From assembly GCA_000750105.3 (NCBI GenBank), contig JPHH03000105.1, positions 1-55,578 of the forward strand: DNA of 55,578 bases, in the 5' to 3' direction. How positions within the stretch are numbered: position 1 is the first letter of the stretch; every line of letters starts with the position of its first letter. Under the pieces are notes generated by a model. It worked only from the letters and a program-made list of their open reading frames with translations, was not told the origin of the DNA and did no database searches. This DNA is from Tolypocladium sp. Sup5 PDA-1 (Eukaryota > Ascomycota > Sordariomycetes > Hypocreales > Ophiocordycipitaceae). Of the stretch, positions 1 to 11,094 are shown piece by piece. A program made the position numbers and the translations under genes.

Positions 1-31
1 CCCCCCCTGGTGTTTTTTTTGGGTTTTTTGT

Positions 32-62
<31 letters not shown>

Positions 63-514
63 CGGGGGCGGTCTGTTTTATATAGTTAGAAGTCTGGTTC
101 TCGGACGGAATTGGCGACCGGGAAACGGGGGAATTGCTGCCGTCTGACGGTCGGAAACTCCATGGCGGGCATCGCAAACCAATCACAAACAATGGGTTCA
201 GGACTCTAGTACCGTGCTGCTAAACAGCTGGCATCGCAAACAAATCATAAAGGTCGGATAGTCGTTTAGCACAGCTAGGAAGATGGTTGTCCCGTATTAC
301 GCGACAATCGAAATGTCTAGTGCTCACTTATTACTGCAACTAGTCGGGTTGCTCGTATCATCATCGCTTGTTCCCGCACCTCGTGTAGTTGAGTTGATTC
401 ACGACCAGGCTGATATAAAATGGTATCGTAGACTCCGAATAAGTTATCGAAACCGACCCCCAAGATCGAAGTTGCGGAATCTTTTACTATATCCTCGCTA
501 TTCGCATCCTCACC
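1..514. other. Left-edge non-coding region with poly-G run
   Basis: The first about 70 bases are homopolymer-rich: a T-rich stretch followed by a run of 26 G (positions 37-62), then another G-rich patch. The remainder is upstream sequence of the phosphatase gene at 515. It contains an imperfect direct repeat of an 11-mer (gcatcgcaaac at 169 and 231). No coding sequence is supported; the short ORF starting at 283 overlaps the phosphatase start and has no recognisable features. Confidence 0.6.
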
Positions 515-1469
515 ATGGCTCCCTCAGCCCCAGACACCAATCTCCTCGCAACCATCGCAAACACCCCCGTCGACGAGTCCATACCCCCTAACCTGCTCAC
601 CTCTGCCCTCAGCAGCCCCCCCTTCATCACGCTCCCCGGCTCCCTCAACGCCCGCGACATCGGCGCCTTCGCCCCCGGCTACGTCAAGCCGCGCACCGTC
701 TTCCGCTCGGGGACGCTGGACTTTGTTCCCGAAGCGGCCCGCGCGTGCCTTCGCTCGGAGCTCGGGCTGTCCCGGATCTACGACTTTCGGCGCGACGACG
801 AGGTCAAGGCGCCGCTGTGCCGGGTTGACGGAATCGAGTTGCTGTCCTGTCCGTACATGGACGGCGCGGAGAGGCCGCCAGAGGTCGTGGTGTCGAACTT
901 TGCGCCGACAGGACATGGGTATCAGGACATGTATGATTTGATTCTGAAGGGATACACGACGGGATACAGGAAGGTGTTTGAGGCGTTGCGCACTGTAAGT
1001 GAGGGTGATGCGCTGCTTTTCCATTGCACGGGTAAGCCTCCATCAACCCGCTGAACGAACGTAACGCCGACGAAAACACATAGCTGGAAAAGACCGCACC
1101 GGCGTCATGGCCGCTCTGATCCTGGACCTGATGGGCGCGCCAGCACAACTCATCGGGGAAGAGTACGCCCTGACGCGCATCGGCACAGAGCCCTTCATCG
1201 AGAAGCTCCTCCCCGCAGCCATCAATAGCTTTGGCGGCATCCCAGAGGGGAGCGCCGATAACACCAAGTTCCTGGGAGCGAAGCTCGATATGGGCTCGCC
1301 GGGTATGCGGGAGCTGCTGAGCACGAGCGCGGGAGTCATGGTGGACTTTGTCGGGTACCTGAGGGGAGAGTATGGCGGCGCAGAGGGGTACATGAAGACG
1401 CAACTAGGGTTCTCGGACGACCAGGTTGAGGAAGTCAGGGATAACTTGCGCCCGAGCATGAGCACCTAG
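515..1469 (+). CDS. Tyrosine-phosphatase-like protein (Y_phosphatase3 type)
   Basis: Two exons, 515-1031 and 1084-1469, joined over a 52-bp intron (GTAAGC donor, TAG acceptor) give 300 residues. The junction lies inside the phosphatase signature. The spliced motif HCTAGKDRTG fits the CX5R loop of tyrosine/dual-specificity phosphatases, with the nucleophilic Cys and the Arg seven residues further on. The upstream segment NARDIGAF and FRSGTL is the usual N-terminal signature of this bacterial/fungal family, which dephosphorylates phosphotyrosine or phosphoinositides; the substrate cannot be told from sequence. The ATG at 515 has a good context (caccATGg). The gene faces the TRAPPC12 homologue tail to tail, with about 70 bp between stops. 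Both exons are intact. Confidence 0.88.
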
Positions 1470-1540
1470 AAACGTCGCAGGACGGCCGCTGGTATCCACA
1501 GAGTTCATTGTCCGGGCCACCTCTCTCTGTTCCGCATCGA

Positions 1541-3106
1541 TTATAACTTAAAGTCGGCATTCAGCTTCTCCCACCCCACCGGCGACTCCTCCATGCCCGC
1601 GAGCCGGTCGGCGAGCTTCATCTTCAGATTGCGGTTCTTCTCCGTGCAAAGCTCGTACGTTGTCGACAGGTTGAACAGAAGCGTGTGCGACGACAAGCCC
1701 GAGTCGACGAGTCCCTCGAGGATCTCGCGGCCCTATAAACAGTAATTAGTATGCGGCTTGAGCGCGCGCCGATATGACGGGGGCTTACCTCGTCCATCTT
1801 CCCCAGATACAACAGGCAGACCGCCATGTTGACGCCCACCATCTCATCGCCCTCTAATAAGCTACTAAGGCTCTGCCACTTATTCAGCGCAGCCTCGTAC
1901 TCGGCGTCCGCCATGTCGCAGAGCGCCAGGATAATCATCTCCGTGTCCGCCGCATCCTTGGAGCACTGCCTCGCGCAGCTCCTCGCCTTCTCTGCATCAC
2001 CCAGGTGCAGCCACAGAAGCGCCTTTGAGAGCGCCAGCTTCCCATCGCCGCGGTCCCGCAAACTGCTCAGGTGGTGCGCTGCACCGGACAGATCGTCCAT
2101 CTCGATGAGCGCACCGGCGACCTTGATGCCCAAGTCGTGGAGCCGCGCTTTCCACAGCTCCCGCGCCGAGTTGTCGTGCCTGGCGGAGGCTTTGCTGGCG
2201 TGGTCCCTTGCTTCTCTGGCGAGCTCGTGGTAGCTCATGACTGCTCTTCTCGGGTCGCCGAAGCCTAGCGCTTGGAGGCGCACGTTCAGCACGCGCAGCT
2301 CCCATGGCACCAGGTGCTCGCCTGTCGTTTCGTCCACGTATGCGCGGGTATTGTTCAAGTCCTCCAGGGCCTTGACCTCCTGAGCTGCCAGCGGCGTCGA
2401 GTCAATCAGCGTCAGACATGCTAGCCGCGTATACAGCAGCCTGAATATCCTGTCTGCGTCCTGAGGATGAACGCTACCGCCTGCCCCGGAGCCCGTCAGT
2501 TCCTGGACCGCCGCAATGGCCGCCGCGCGGAAGTGGCCCCGTCCCAACAGCTTCTCTAGCGGTGCCGTGGGATCAGGCTGCTTGGGGGAGTTGCGGAACG
2601 CCAGGGGGACGTTGAGCGGCGTGAGCGGGTGATAGATCTCGGGCCGGAGGAGGAAGGAGAAGTCCTTGGGGCGGGCCTCGCCGACTTGGGGGACTGGCGA
2701 GGATGCGGCATGGCGTGGGTGGGCGGACGAGGCGCTGCGACTGGGTGGTTGAGAGGCTGGGCTGAGTTGGGCTGGTTGGGGGGTTGATGGCGATGAGAGA
2801 GGGTCACTGAGGAGGTTAGACGGGTTGCGTGATGCGATGGCGGGGCTTGTGACGAACTCGTCCGCGTCGAGGGGTCCCTTGGTGGAGGAGCGTGGTCTTG
2901 AGGCTGTTTCTGGAGTCAGCCATGTTCACTTGCGTAAACCTGTGAGATGGATTACAGGGGTGGCCGTCGAAGACGGACATCAATGATCATCAGGGTCATT
3001 GACGTGCTCGGGGCTGCCTGGGGGCCAGCATCCACAACTCACCTCTCGTGACAGAGGATTTATTCCTCGTATGGCCCTGGGATAGAGCCCTCTCTGGCTG
3101 GCTCAT
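1541..3106 (-). CDS. TRAPPC12-like TPR protein (trafficking)
   Basis: Three exons on the minus strand, 3043-3106, 1789-2909 and 1541-1732, give 458 residues. Both introns (133 and 56 bp) have GTGAGT/GTAAGC donors, and the shorter has a CTAAT branch site. The N-terminal third is a Ser/Pro-rich linker ending in a conserved KDFSFLLRPEIYHPLTPLNV segment. The rest is all-helical, TPR-like sequence (GRGHFRAAAIAA, then repeated helix pairs), and the C-terminus ends in NADFKL, as in fungal homologues of TRAPP subunit 12. TRAPPC12 belongs to the TRAPPIII tethering complex in ER-Golgi and autophagy traffic. The start is the first ATG of exon 1. Naming rests on family resemblance, so 'TPR-like protein' is the safe fallback. 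Confidence 0.78.
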
Positions 3107-3648
3107 GGTTGCCGTTCACTGAACTCTGTGGATGGTTGCGAATACAGAAGTGTTTCAGGTCGTTGAAGATGAGTTGGCGAAGGTGAGGTGAGGCCGCGGC
3201 GGATAATTGCCGGTTAACCCCTCCCCACAAGCTCACAACTCACACCAACCTCGTCACCTCATTGACCTCACCTCACCCCATCACTCATTCAGCAGAATCT
3301 GTCCATCGACGCGATGCTGCGATGGGGCTCTTACGTGGCAAGGAGTGATGGGACTGCAAACGACTGCTCGTATTGATTCGGAGCGATGCCTGTGACTAAT
3401 GACAACACTGAGCCTGCCTCATCTCGCAGCATCTAGCCCTCAACTACCATTAAAAGGGCCAGCACTTTCATCTCGAACTACAACCACAACAAATCGATCC
3501 AGCAAAGTTCCATGTCATACTCGCATGATTCCTCCACGAGTCCACACCTCAACATCAAAAGCGGCGCTTAACAGGGTATACCAAACCGTGTTCCACAAAG
3601 GACCGACTTCAACACCCAAGGACCACTTTGCCAGCCGGCACAGAGCGT
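3107..3648. other. Intergenic region between TRAPPC12-like and BTB genes
   Basis: About 540 bp covering the promoter of the TRAPPC12-like gene and the 3' flank of the BTB gene; both are on the minus strand. The part at 3200-3300 is CA/CT-rich (repeated cctcacc motifs), as in many ascomycete promoters. Short ORFs here (3207-3395, 3399-3743) show no domain and are not supported. Confidence 0.4.
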
Positions 3649-4805
3649 TCACTTCTGAGACGGCTCGTCCGGCCTGGGAGCAGGCTGTAACAGAGAGCCC
3701 GGCTGGGGAGCAGGCTGGAACAGAGAGCCTGGCTTGGGAGTAGACTGGAACAGTGAACCAGCAGGCGGGAACAAAGAGCCTGGCTTGGGAGCAGACTGGA
3801 ACAGTGAACCAGCGGGTGGGAACAAAGAGCCTCCGGTGGCTGGGGCAGTGGGCCTGGTACCGAAGACGCCGGTGGTGAGCTGGAGAGATGGCGCTGCGGT
3901 CGAGTCTCCGGTGGTAGCACCAGGCGCCGTCGCGGGAGCCGTGATGGCGGCACTGTACGGCAGCGCACCGAGGGCCGAGCCGAACGCATAGGTCCGAAAC
4001 TCGGAGCAGGCCTTGCACAAGGCGCTCGGGTTAAAGGTCGTAGAAGCCTTCTTGAAGCAGTCCACGCAGAGGACTCCCTTGGCGCGCGACGGATCAAGGT
4101 TGCGGTTGCGGTCTCGGGTGCGCTTCTCTTCCATGGCAACTAGAAGCACGTTAGTATGAAGGTGTTCGATGGAGCTGGGGACCACTCACGGCCAAGACGA
4201 AGTCCGAGGACCTCGTCTTCAGTCTCCTTGACGAGCGACAGGAAGGACCCCTTGTGCTTCTGGGTCACGCTGCTGCTAAAGGTTTGGAACCACTCCGAGT
4301 GGCCGAGGAGATAGGCGGCCACGAGGAGCTTCCAGAGGGTGGCAGAGTCCTGAGCATCCTTCATCTGGCGGAAGAAGTAGTCGGTGGCAAAGAAGACGTG
4401 GCCGGTGCACTCGTACTTGCTGGCCACGGCCGCCAGCTTCTGCATGCCGTGGGCATCGATATTGATGGACTTGTTGTCGTCGTGCAGGACGCTGCATAGG
4501 ATCTGGACCGCGGCGGCGTCGTCGTCGTAGAGACCGAGGACAGTGGTTCCGTCCTCGAGAGGACCTGGCATCGTCGCGCCCGTCTCGGCTATGACGATCT
4601 TGGCGCGCAGAATAGGCGAGGCTTCCTTGAGGAGCGACGCGTGCGCTGATATGGGCGTATAGGTGCGCCCGACGATGAGTAACATGCCGCCCTCCTGGAC
4701 GACGTCGGTTGGGAGAGACGACCGGGAGCGCACCGTAGCCGTGGGCGTGGGCGTGGTCGCTGGCGTAGCGTGAGCAACGGCCTGATTGCCATCGCGGTCC
4801 GCCAT
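3649..4805 (-). CDS. BTB/POZ-domain protein with GSLF repeats
   Basis: Exons 4190-4805 and 3649-4139 are joined by a 50-bp phase-1 intron (GTGAGT donor, TACTAAC branch, TAG acceptor) to give 368 residues. Residues about 35-200 resemble fungal BTB/POZ adaptors: hydrophobic strand MLLIVGRTYTPISAH, then the helix ASPILRAKI and a helical C-terminal part. Exon 2 adds a basic segment (MEEKRTRDRNRN), a possible zinc-binding CVDC...CKAC pair and a low-complexity tail with repeated GSLF motifs. The first in-frame ATG of the conserved part, 4805, was chosen; the frame stays open upstream to about 5072 but that part looks like leader. It is a probable paralogue of the gene at 18051, with the same intron position and phase. 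Function is unknown. Confidence 0.82.
3678..3839 (-). repeat. Coding minisatellite (30-bp and 51-bp units)
   Basis: Inside the last exon of the BTB gene there are two 30-bp units (3678-3707, 3708-3737) followed by two nearly identical 51-bp units (3738-3788, 3789-3839). They encode alternating PPAGSLFQS and PKPGSLF peptides. Unit lengths are multiples of three, so copy-number change would keep the frame. Confidence 0.85.
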
Positions 4806-5318
4806 TTTGGATGAATGCACGAGCCAGACGATCACGTCACAGCGACGAGTCAAAGGGTGGCTTGCCAGCGAAAGGGGGTTTGTAGAGTTGACGGAGGCCT
4901 CGGCTTGCGGATAAGCAGGCGACGTAGGACGCCGCGAGTGCTTGCAGCAGAGGCAGTGAAGGGAAGAGGAAAGTGTGAGAGCACAGCTGCCTGGCGGTCG
5001 AGAGATAAACACTGAATAGCAGGATGGCAACGTTGAGCTGGAAACGGGGAGGTGATTCATAGCACCGGTCAACAGGTGCTGGTCACCCGGCAGCCTGATT
5101 CAACAGGCACCAACTTTGCAGCTGGCACCTCAGGCACTGGGCCGCCTACACGCCTACAAGCAACACTCTTCAAAGTATTCTCTGTTCAGCCATGTGGTGA
5201 ATCACTATGCACTGGTTCTACCTACAGGCAGCGAACCCCTGCATGCAGTCGGCTATTGTCGACCTTCCACCACAACTACATCTCCGCCAATGCCAACGAC
5301 GCTGTCCGTCCCAGCTGC
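4806..5318. other. Intergenic region upstream of the BTB gene
   Basis: This stretch holds the promoter/5' leader of the minus-strand BTB gene and the 3' flank of the relic at 5319-6216. No convincing coding sequence. The overlapping ORFs at 5052-5465 and 5116-5325 have no domain and cross the relic gene antisense. Confidence 0.4.
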
Positions 5319-6216
5319 TCATTGAACACCCCATCCCATGGAGACCAGAATAGTCTTGTGCTCTGCGGCTCCGACGGCCTCGGCATACTCGTCTTCCTCG
5401 ACGGGGCAGAGAAAGGACTCCAAGTTTCTGGTGATGATCTCCTGCCACGGGATTGTGTAGCCTAGGGCATCGGACATCATGCTGCAGTAAACCAGCATCT
5501 GTCAGCAATGGCCCAAGTATCTCTTCAGCGCCACGCGACTGTCCCGGTGAAGCGGGCCGTCAGGAACCGCGAGTTCACGGGGTAGGATCTCGACCCTCTC
5601 CAACACGTCCAGAACCAGCTCTGGCGGCAGCCCCTTTTTGTGCAGGACTCTCCCGACGTCGGCCGCCTCCGTCAGATTCAAGCCAGGACACTGAGGCCCA
5701 GTCGTCGGCGCCCACCATTCTCGGTCCATAAAGGAGTTGAACGGAAGCTTGCCGAACGGAGGGCGGTTACGAAAATCAAGGATGTCGCTCCACGACAACG
5801 CCTCATCCACTTGCTTCGAAAAGAGACAAAAGCCGCTGTCTGGGACGTTGAACAAGACTTTGTGCGAGAATGTGGCGATCACCGAGGTCGTACCGTCGAG
5901 TGTGCCGTACCAAATCATAGCCTGACAGATGACCAAGTTGCCGTAGTCGTTTGTCGGGTCGCTCTTGGACTCTGGATTCCATCTCTCGGGGAGGCAGTAG
6001 ATGATGTCCAGGTAAACATAACCCTCCGATGCCAACCTATACATATCATCCCACCCCGCATCGGAGCCCTATTGCGTCTCGTGTCAGAGGGGAGCAGGCT
6101 GACGGCTGGACAAGGCCGAACGCAAACATTCGAGCCACAGGATGCCAACTTACGGCACACGCGCACTGGCCGTTCGAGCGCCACTTCAAAAAGGGAACGT
6201 CGACGTGGCTGCACAT
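5319..6216 (-). pseudogene. Fungal protein of unknown function, interrupted by TGA
   Basis: A minus-strand gene model: exon 6154-6216, an 85-bp intron with a GTAAGT donor, then a long exon from 6068. The frame is protein-like throughout (WRSNGQCACAGSDAGWDDM, PPELVLDVLERVEILPREL). It meets TGA at 5502-5504 in mid-domain, right after a YLGHC segment. The same frame then stays open for 60 more residues with normal composition (MMSDALGYTIPWQEI, EEDEYAEAVGAAEHK) to a stop at 5319. I recall fungal proteins with a Trp at the stop position and an IPWRE motif after it, so TGG to TGA is the simplest reading. The 5' end beyond 6216 is missing or overlaps the antisense GNAT fragment. I cannot assign a function. 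Confidence 0.6.
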
Positions 6217-6424
6217 GCGCAGAATCGGTGTCCTAGCAGGCCATGCGTTTGCCTGTCACTGGGACCACGAGGGCCGAAAGGGCTGTTGGAACGTAGTAGT
6301 CGTCCACCGCGAGCACCGCGAGCGTCGTCTCGCAACCGCGCTCCTAAGCGTGCTCGATAGCGGCGACGACGTGTATGGCATCACATTCGAAATCTACGCC
6401 TGTATAACGCCACTACGAGCTACA
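6215..6424 (+). pseudogene. GNAT-type acetyltransferase fragment
   Basis: The plus strand encodes about 70 residues resembling the core of a fungal GNAT N-acetyltransferase: LAGHAFACHWDHEGRKGCW, then VVVVHREHRERRLATALL (acetyl-CoA motif A region), then GDDVYGI. The pyrophosphate-loop motif, normally of the R/QxxGxG/A type, reads REHRERRLA, so one Gly is replaced by Arg. N- and C-terminal parts of the domain are not found on either side. It looks like a decayed remnant that overlaps, antisense, the 5' end of the relic at 5319-6216. Confidence 0.5.
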
Positions 6425-6480
6425 TCTGTTGGAGTGTGCATTCCACTTTTGTTTGGCCCGTTTGGCCAATGCGATACTAT

Positions 6481-6556
6481 CGTTTCCCATCATGCCTAGC
6501 GTTTCCCATCATGCCTAGCGTTTCCCATCGTGTTCAACGTTGCCCATCTTATCCAG
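6481..6556. repeat. 19-bp tandem repeat, four copies
   Basis: Two perfect 19-bp units (cgtttcccatcatgcctag at 6481 and 6500) are followed by two diverged units at 6519 and 6538. They keep the cgtt.cccatc core. Non-coding. Confidence 0.85.
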
Positions 6557-7426
6557 CGCTACCTTTGCTCCCTCTTCCCTCCCCAGCACATCGGAACTCG
6601 CATTATCACTAGTGCCACGACAGGCAGGTATGTATTATCGGTTGCTGTCCAATGTAACCTTGAGGCGTCGGCGGCAGTCCCGATTGCGGAGCGCCCAACG
6701 AACATTTGGAGTCGCATACTCGTAATTGGCTGGCTGGGGAAGAGGAGAAACCGACTGATGCTTCGCTTAACTATCCGTACCCACTCCTCTCAATAATCCC
6801 ATGGAGAAGTAAGGCTTGTGGGTCCCTTCTCCCCCCAAACTCCCCTGTAACTGCCATTTCGGTACTTCTATCACAAGCCAATGATCTAGTTAAAAGAAGT
6901 ATCATTTTAACGCGCTAGCATCTGATTGGTTTTTGACCCTGTAGTTCAGGACCCAGAAGCCTTAGAGCACTCCAAGGGATTAGCTACGGACTAGACCAAG
7001 ACGCAATTAGCTGGGACAATGCTGATCAGCAGACGAGCCAATGAGATGGGCTACTATTAATTTATAGTAATTGATCCCCACGGGGCAACAGCGTTCCTGG
7101 TTCCAACACGAATGCCACTGATCATACTCCGTACCCACACGAAAGATAGCGCAGCGCTCGGTGCCTACTCCATACTACCGAAGGTCGATAATTCTCTCCT
7201 AGCGGGGACTCGGGAGTTTCCTGCATGACCTGATCCGATGATCCGAGGGTACAACTCCCCTCACCTCGTGGTAACGTAACATACTCTTTGCGGGAAGCAT
7301 TATGAGTCGGTATCAAGATATGAGAGACGGATTCCCGTTATAAGGGGGACATGCTGCCCTGATTGTTTGATGTCGGAGAGCAGACTACTCTTGTCAGGCC
7401 TACCTTGCTAACGTTTTGGAGACATC
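6557..7426. other. Non-coding region upstream of GH89 gene
   Basis: About 870 bp, moderately AT-rich, without a convincing gene. It holds a TACTCCGTA motif (7125) that recurs in other spacers of the window. The last 200 bp are presumably the promoter of the GH89 gene. I see no obvious TATA box; ttataaggggg at 7337 is the closest candidate. Confidence 0.35.
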
Positions 7427-9906
7427 ATGGCTCGCTTGACTCGGCTTCTTCTGCTCGGAGCAGCTCTGCTCTCACCTGTTATCGCAAAGTCCCAGTCGGT
7501 GGACGGCATCAAGGGTCTTGCCAATCGACTATTCAATGGACATGGCGACGACTTTGAGTTTTCGCTGACCACGGAACACGAACCATGGTCGCGATGGAAT
7601 CAGCCGTCAAATGACAATTACACAGTCACCAAGTCGGGCAATGGCAAGATTCGTGTGCAGGGAACCACGTTGAATGCTCTGGCGAGAGGGTAAGTCATCT
7701 AGCCACCTCGACCTGGGCGAAGACGCTCCTCAATCAACTTCAAGTGAGACTGATCTTGCGTGCTACGCGTCTCTAGACTCCGACACTATGCAACGGACAC
7801 CCTGCAACTAGATGACTTTTGGTTTGTCGACAGCCACAAAAAGGTGTCTGGTCCTTTGCCAGCTCCAGGCAAGACATTGACTGGATCGAGTGTCGTGCCG
7901 TGGAGGTACAATCTGAATACCGGTAAGCGCATCGATACACTGTTGCATTTTCAGTAGCAACAATATGCGGAGACTGACGTACTGGTGCAGTGACTTTCTC
8001 ATATACCTTTGCTTGGTACGACTGGAACGATTGGGAGAAGATCCTCGACTGGGCTGCGTGGAGAGGCATCAACCTGCAGCTTGCCTGGGTCGGCTACGAA
8101 AAGATCTTTCTGGACAGCTTCCGTGACCTGGGAATGACCGACGATGAGATCCTCCCCTTCTTTAGCGGCCCAGCATTCCAGTCTTGGAACCGCTTCGGCA
8201 ACATCAAAGGGTCCTGGGGAGACGTGGGAGACCTGCCCCTCTCCTGGATCGAGTCTCAATTCGACATGCAGAAAAAGATCGTCGCCCGAATGGTCGAGCT
8301 GGGCATCACACCGGTGCTGCCAGCCTTCCCTGGCTACGTTCCTGATGCCATCCGTCGCGTTCGCCCGAGCGCGAAGGTAACCCAGGCGCCTAATTGGTCC
8401 GGGGTAGCCAAGTACAGCCAAGACTACTTCCTGAGCCCTCTTGACGACACCTATGCGGAATTACAGCATTCGTTTGTGACCAAGCAGATGGAAGCATTTG
8501 GAAACATCACCAACGTGTACACCCTGGATCAGTTCAACGAGATGGTACCTGGGTCTGGCGACAGTGACTATCTCTCCGGAGCCTCCAAGCAGACATACAA
8601 GGGCCTGACTGCAGCAAACCCGGCCGCCATCTGGCTGATGCAGGGCTGGTTGTTCTACTCGGCCCAGGACTTTTGGACCCAGGATCGCATCGATGCGTAT
8701 CTTGGAGGGGTTGAGGAGAAGAAGAGCATGCTGATTCTCGACCTCTACTCAGAGGACAATCCACAGTGGCAGCGGACCAAGAGCTACGCCGGCCGGCCGT
8801 GGATATGGTGCCAACTGCACGACTTTGGGGGCAACATGAACATGTTTGGTCAGATTTCAACCATCACCGCCGGCCCAATCGAGGCGCTCAAGTCTTCGGA
8901 CTCGCTTGTTGGATTTGGTCTAACGCCAGAGGCCTACGAGGGCAACGAAGTCGTGTACGATCTGCTCCTCGATCAGGCGTGGTCATCCAAAGCCATCGAC
9001 ACCAAAAGCTACTTCCGAGACTGGACTGCAATCCGATACGCTGGAGTGTCACCTGTCCCAGAGTCATTGTACCAGGCCTGGGAGCTCTTGCGCGAGCATG
9101 TTTACGACAACAAAGACCCCCTTGTCCCTTCCGCTGGCGTCGGAGTCTACCAGCTCGCCCCGAGTCTCTCTGGCTTGGTCAACCGAACGGGTCACTGGCC
9201 CGCGCCTACTGCTATTCACTACGATCCGAACGTCTTGAAGCAGGCTTGGAGTTTGATGCTGAAGGCGGGGGCACAGCAGTCTTCCTTGTGGGATGTTCCG
9301 GCCTTCCAGTACGACTTTGTCGATGTGACGCGGCAGGTGATGACCAACTCATTCATCGACATCTACACGGACCTTGTGCAAGCATACAACACCGCAATGC
9401 AAAAGTTGAAGCAGCATGGGAAACCAGCTTCTGCCCCTAGTTGCAATGTGTCAGCCAAAGGAAAGAAGTTGCTCAACTTCCTCAAGGCGCTTGACCTGGT
9501 TCTCTCCACGAACGAGCATTTCACTCTGGACAAGTGGCTCAGCGACGCACAGCGGTGGGCTGGCGACAACGAAAAGCTCATTTCCTTCAACGCCCGTAGC
9601 CAGATAACTGTATGGATGTGGGAGGCGCCTTTCTTGAATGATTACTCGGCGCGGGCGTGGAGCGGGTTGACGGGGTCGTACTACTGGCAGCGATGGTCTA
9701 TTTTCGTCGACGGCCTGAAGAATGCAACCAAGACTGGGTCACTCGACCAGACTGCTCTGAATCTGAAGATTCGGACCTTTGAGAAGCAGTGGCAGTACGA
9801 GGGATTTGGGCCTGACTTGCACTTTAAGGGGGCAAATACTAGCTTGAAGGATACGGCCAGCCGACTTCAGGAACAGTGGCCGGATGTCTTCCGTGTCGCG
9901 CCTTGA
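7427..9906 (+). CDS. Secreted alpha-N-acetylglucosaminidase (GH89)
   Basis: Three exons, 7427-7689, 7777-7922 and 7991-9906, with introns of 87 and 68 bp, give 774 residues. Residues 1-20 form a signal peptide (LLLLGAALLSPVIA), so the enzyme is secreted or vacuolar/lysosomal. The body matches the NAGLU/GH89 family: N-terminal alpha/beta domain, TIM barrel beginning with FSYTFAWYDWNDWEKILDWAA, and a helical C-terminal domain. The two expected catalytic glutamates are present, in LDQFNEM (Glu320) and LTPEAYEGNEVVY (Glu450). Their 130-residue spacing equals that of human Glu316 and Glu446. GH89 enzymes remove terminal alpha-linked GlcNAc from glycans. N-glycosylation sequons (NYT, NIT, NRT, NAT, NTS) are frequent. 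The gene is intact and, by position, monocistronic. Confidence 0.95.
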
Positions 9907-10568
9907 TTAGATGGTGGCAGTCGTTAGGAGGAGCTATAATATGAAAGTGTAGAGCAACATCGTCCAGCGTAAGACAGCAGGTGGTTGTCGGGGATAGTGA
10001 CACGCTCAAGACTACGAGTCTAGAACTGGCGAGCGCCTGACGCCATATAATAGTGTTTGGTCCGAATTCGCTTATTCGCGATTGTGATTTGCCCACTTGT
10101 ATTATGTTGAGTTTCCGAAACTGCATGAGGGCTGGGGATATGGCTCCGTGTGCTTCGCCACAGCTCCTCGTATGCTTGTTTGCCATCTGAGGATTCTCGG
10201 CATAACGGATGAGCCGTGCTGATAAGCTTGAATAGTTTCCTCAAATACGTACGTGTGTTGGAAATAAGGACTCTGAGCACACGGTGCTTTGAATGTTGGG
10301 ATGACTGGCTTCCTGCTAACGCGGAACAGCCTGGAATGCTTGGTGTTCTTTCTGTGACTATCCGCGCTTCAAAGACTCGCATTTATTCTACAGGGTAATA
10401 CGTCTGGGTGGTTTCAAGTCGGGACCGCCTACACATTGAGCTTTTGCCTACATATACCGCCACCAGAGCACTCACGCCTCAACTTGAGCCAAATCCTCAA
10501 CTCGCAGTACCTTTGCTCTGAAAGAAATTTGCAAGCTTTGTTTAAACTACAAACCTACCACGCTCACA
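9907..10568. other. Non-coding spacer after GH89
   Basis: About 660 bp with the 3' flank of the GH89 gene and the upstream region of the small cysteine-rich relic. A ggtttcaagtcgggacc stretch at 10410 loosely resembles a tRNA T-arm, but no acceptor stem or anticodon arm fits around it. Nothing else recognised. Confidence 0.35.
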
Positions 10569-10818
10569 ATGAACTGCGCTACCATTGTCGTCGCCGTGGC
10601 AGCGTGTGCCGTCTGCATCACCGCGCTCCCTGCCAACGACCCCGGTAGCGTCTGAGTCAATACCGGGGACTCCTGGAACCCGCACGCTGCTTAAGCGGCA
10701 GCCTATTGAAATCAGTTCATCTTCAAAGTGCTCCTTTGGGCAGTGTTGCGAGTCCACTGATTGCCGATTACCTAGCAGCCGTAGTGAGTCAAAGTGCAAC
10801 AGCGCGATAGTAGAATGA
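10569..10818 (+). pseudogene. Small secreted cysteine-rich prepropeptide, frame-broken
   Basis: The ATG at 10569 opens a typical signal peptide (residues 1-22, alanine/valine-rich, ending ALPA). That frame stops after 28 residues. The frame one base further on continues at once with a pro-segment that ends in a dibasic LLKR Kex2-type site, then a short cysteine-rich part (KCSFGQCCESTDC) to a stop at 10818. The two halves sit together as signal, propeptide and mature peptide, but are one base out of register near 10641-10646. Alternatively, a weak 52-bp intron (10650-10701) would restore the frame while removing the Kex2 site. Either a frameshifted relic or a misassembled base. The peptide's role is unknown; small secreted cysteine-rich peptides are often effector-like or antimicrobial. 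Confidence 0.45.
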
Positions 10819-11094
10819 ACATTGTCAATTCTTCAGAAAATTTTCTCCATCGCGTATCATCTAACGAGCCGTGCTTGGTTTGTCGTCGTCAATTTCTAGT
10901 GGAAGCGGCTTTCTACACCACCACACCCTTCGTTGGGAGAAAACAGGATCAAAAGAGCGCCTGGTTTATAACTATGGCCAGGGGAAGTGACTGTCTATTT
11001 ACAGACAAGCATAGAAGAAACCTTGTACGCACAGATACCTCGATGCCGCTAGTCATTAGTTGAGTCTCGTATCCGGTACATGCCGTGTGGGTTG

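Noticed and set aside
4806..5072. N-terminal extension of the first BTB protein
   Set aside because: The frame is open, but the sequence is not BTB-like, and the ATG at 4805 directly precedes the conserved part.
10400..10440. T-arm-like ggtttcaagtcgggacc, possible tRNA
   Set aside because: No matching acceptor stem, D-arm or anticodon arm could be placed around it on either strand.
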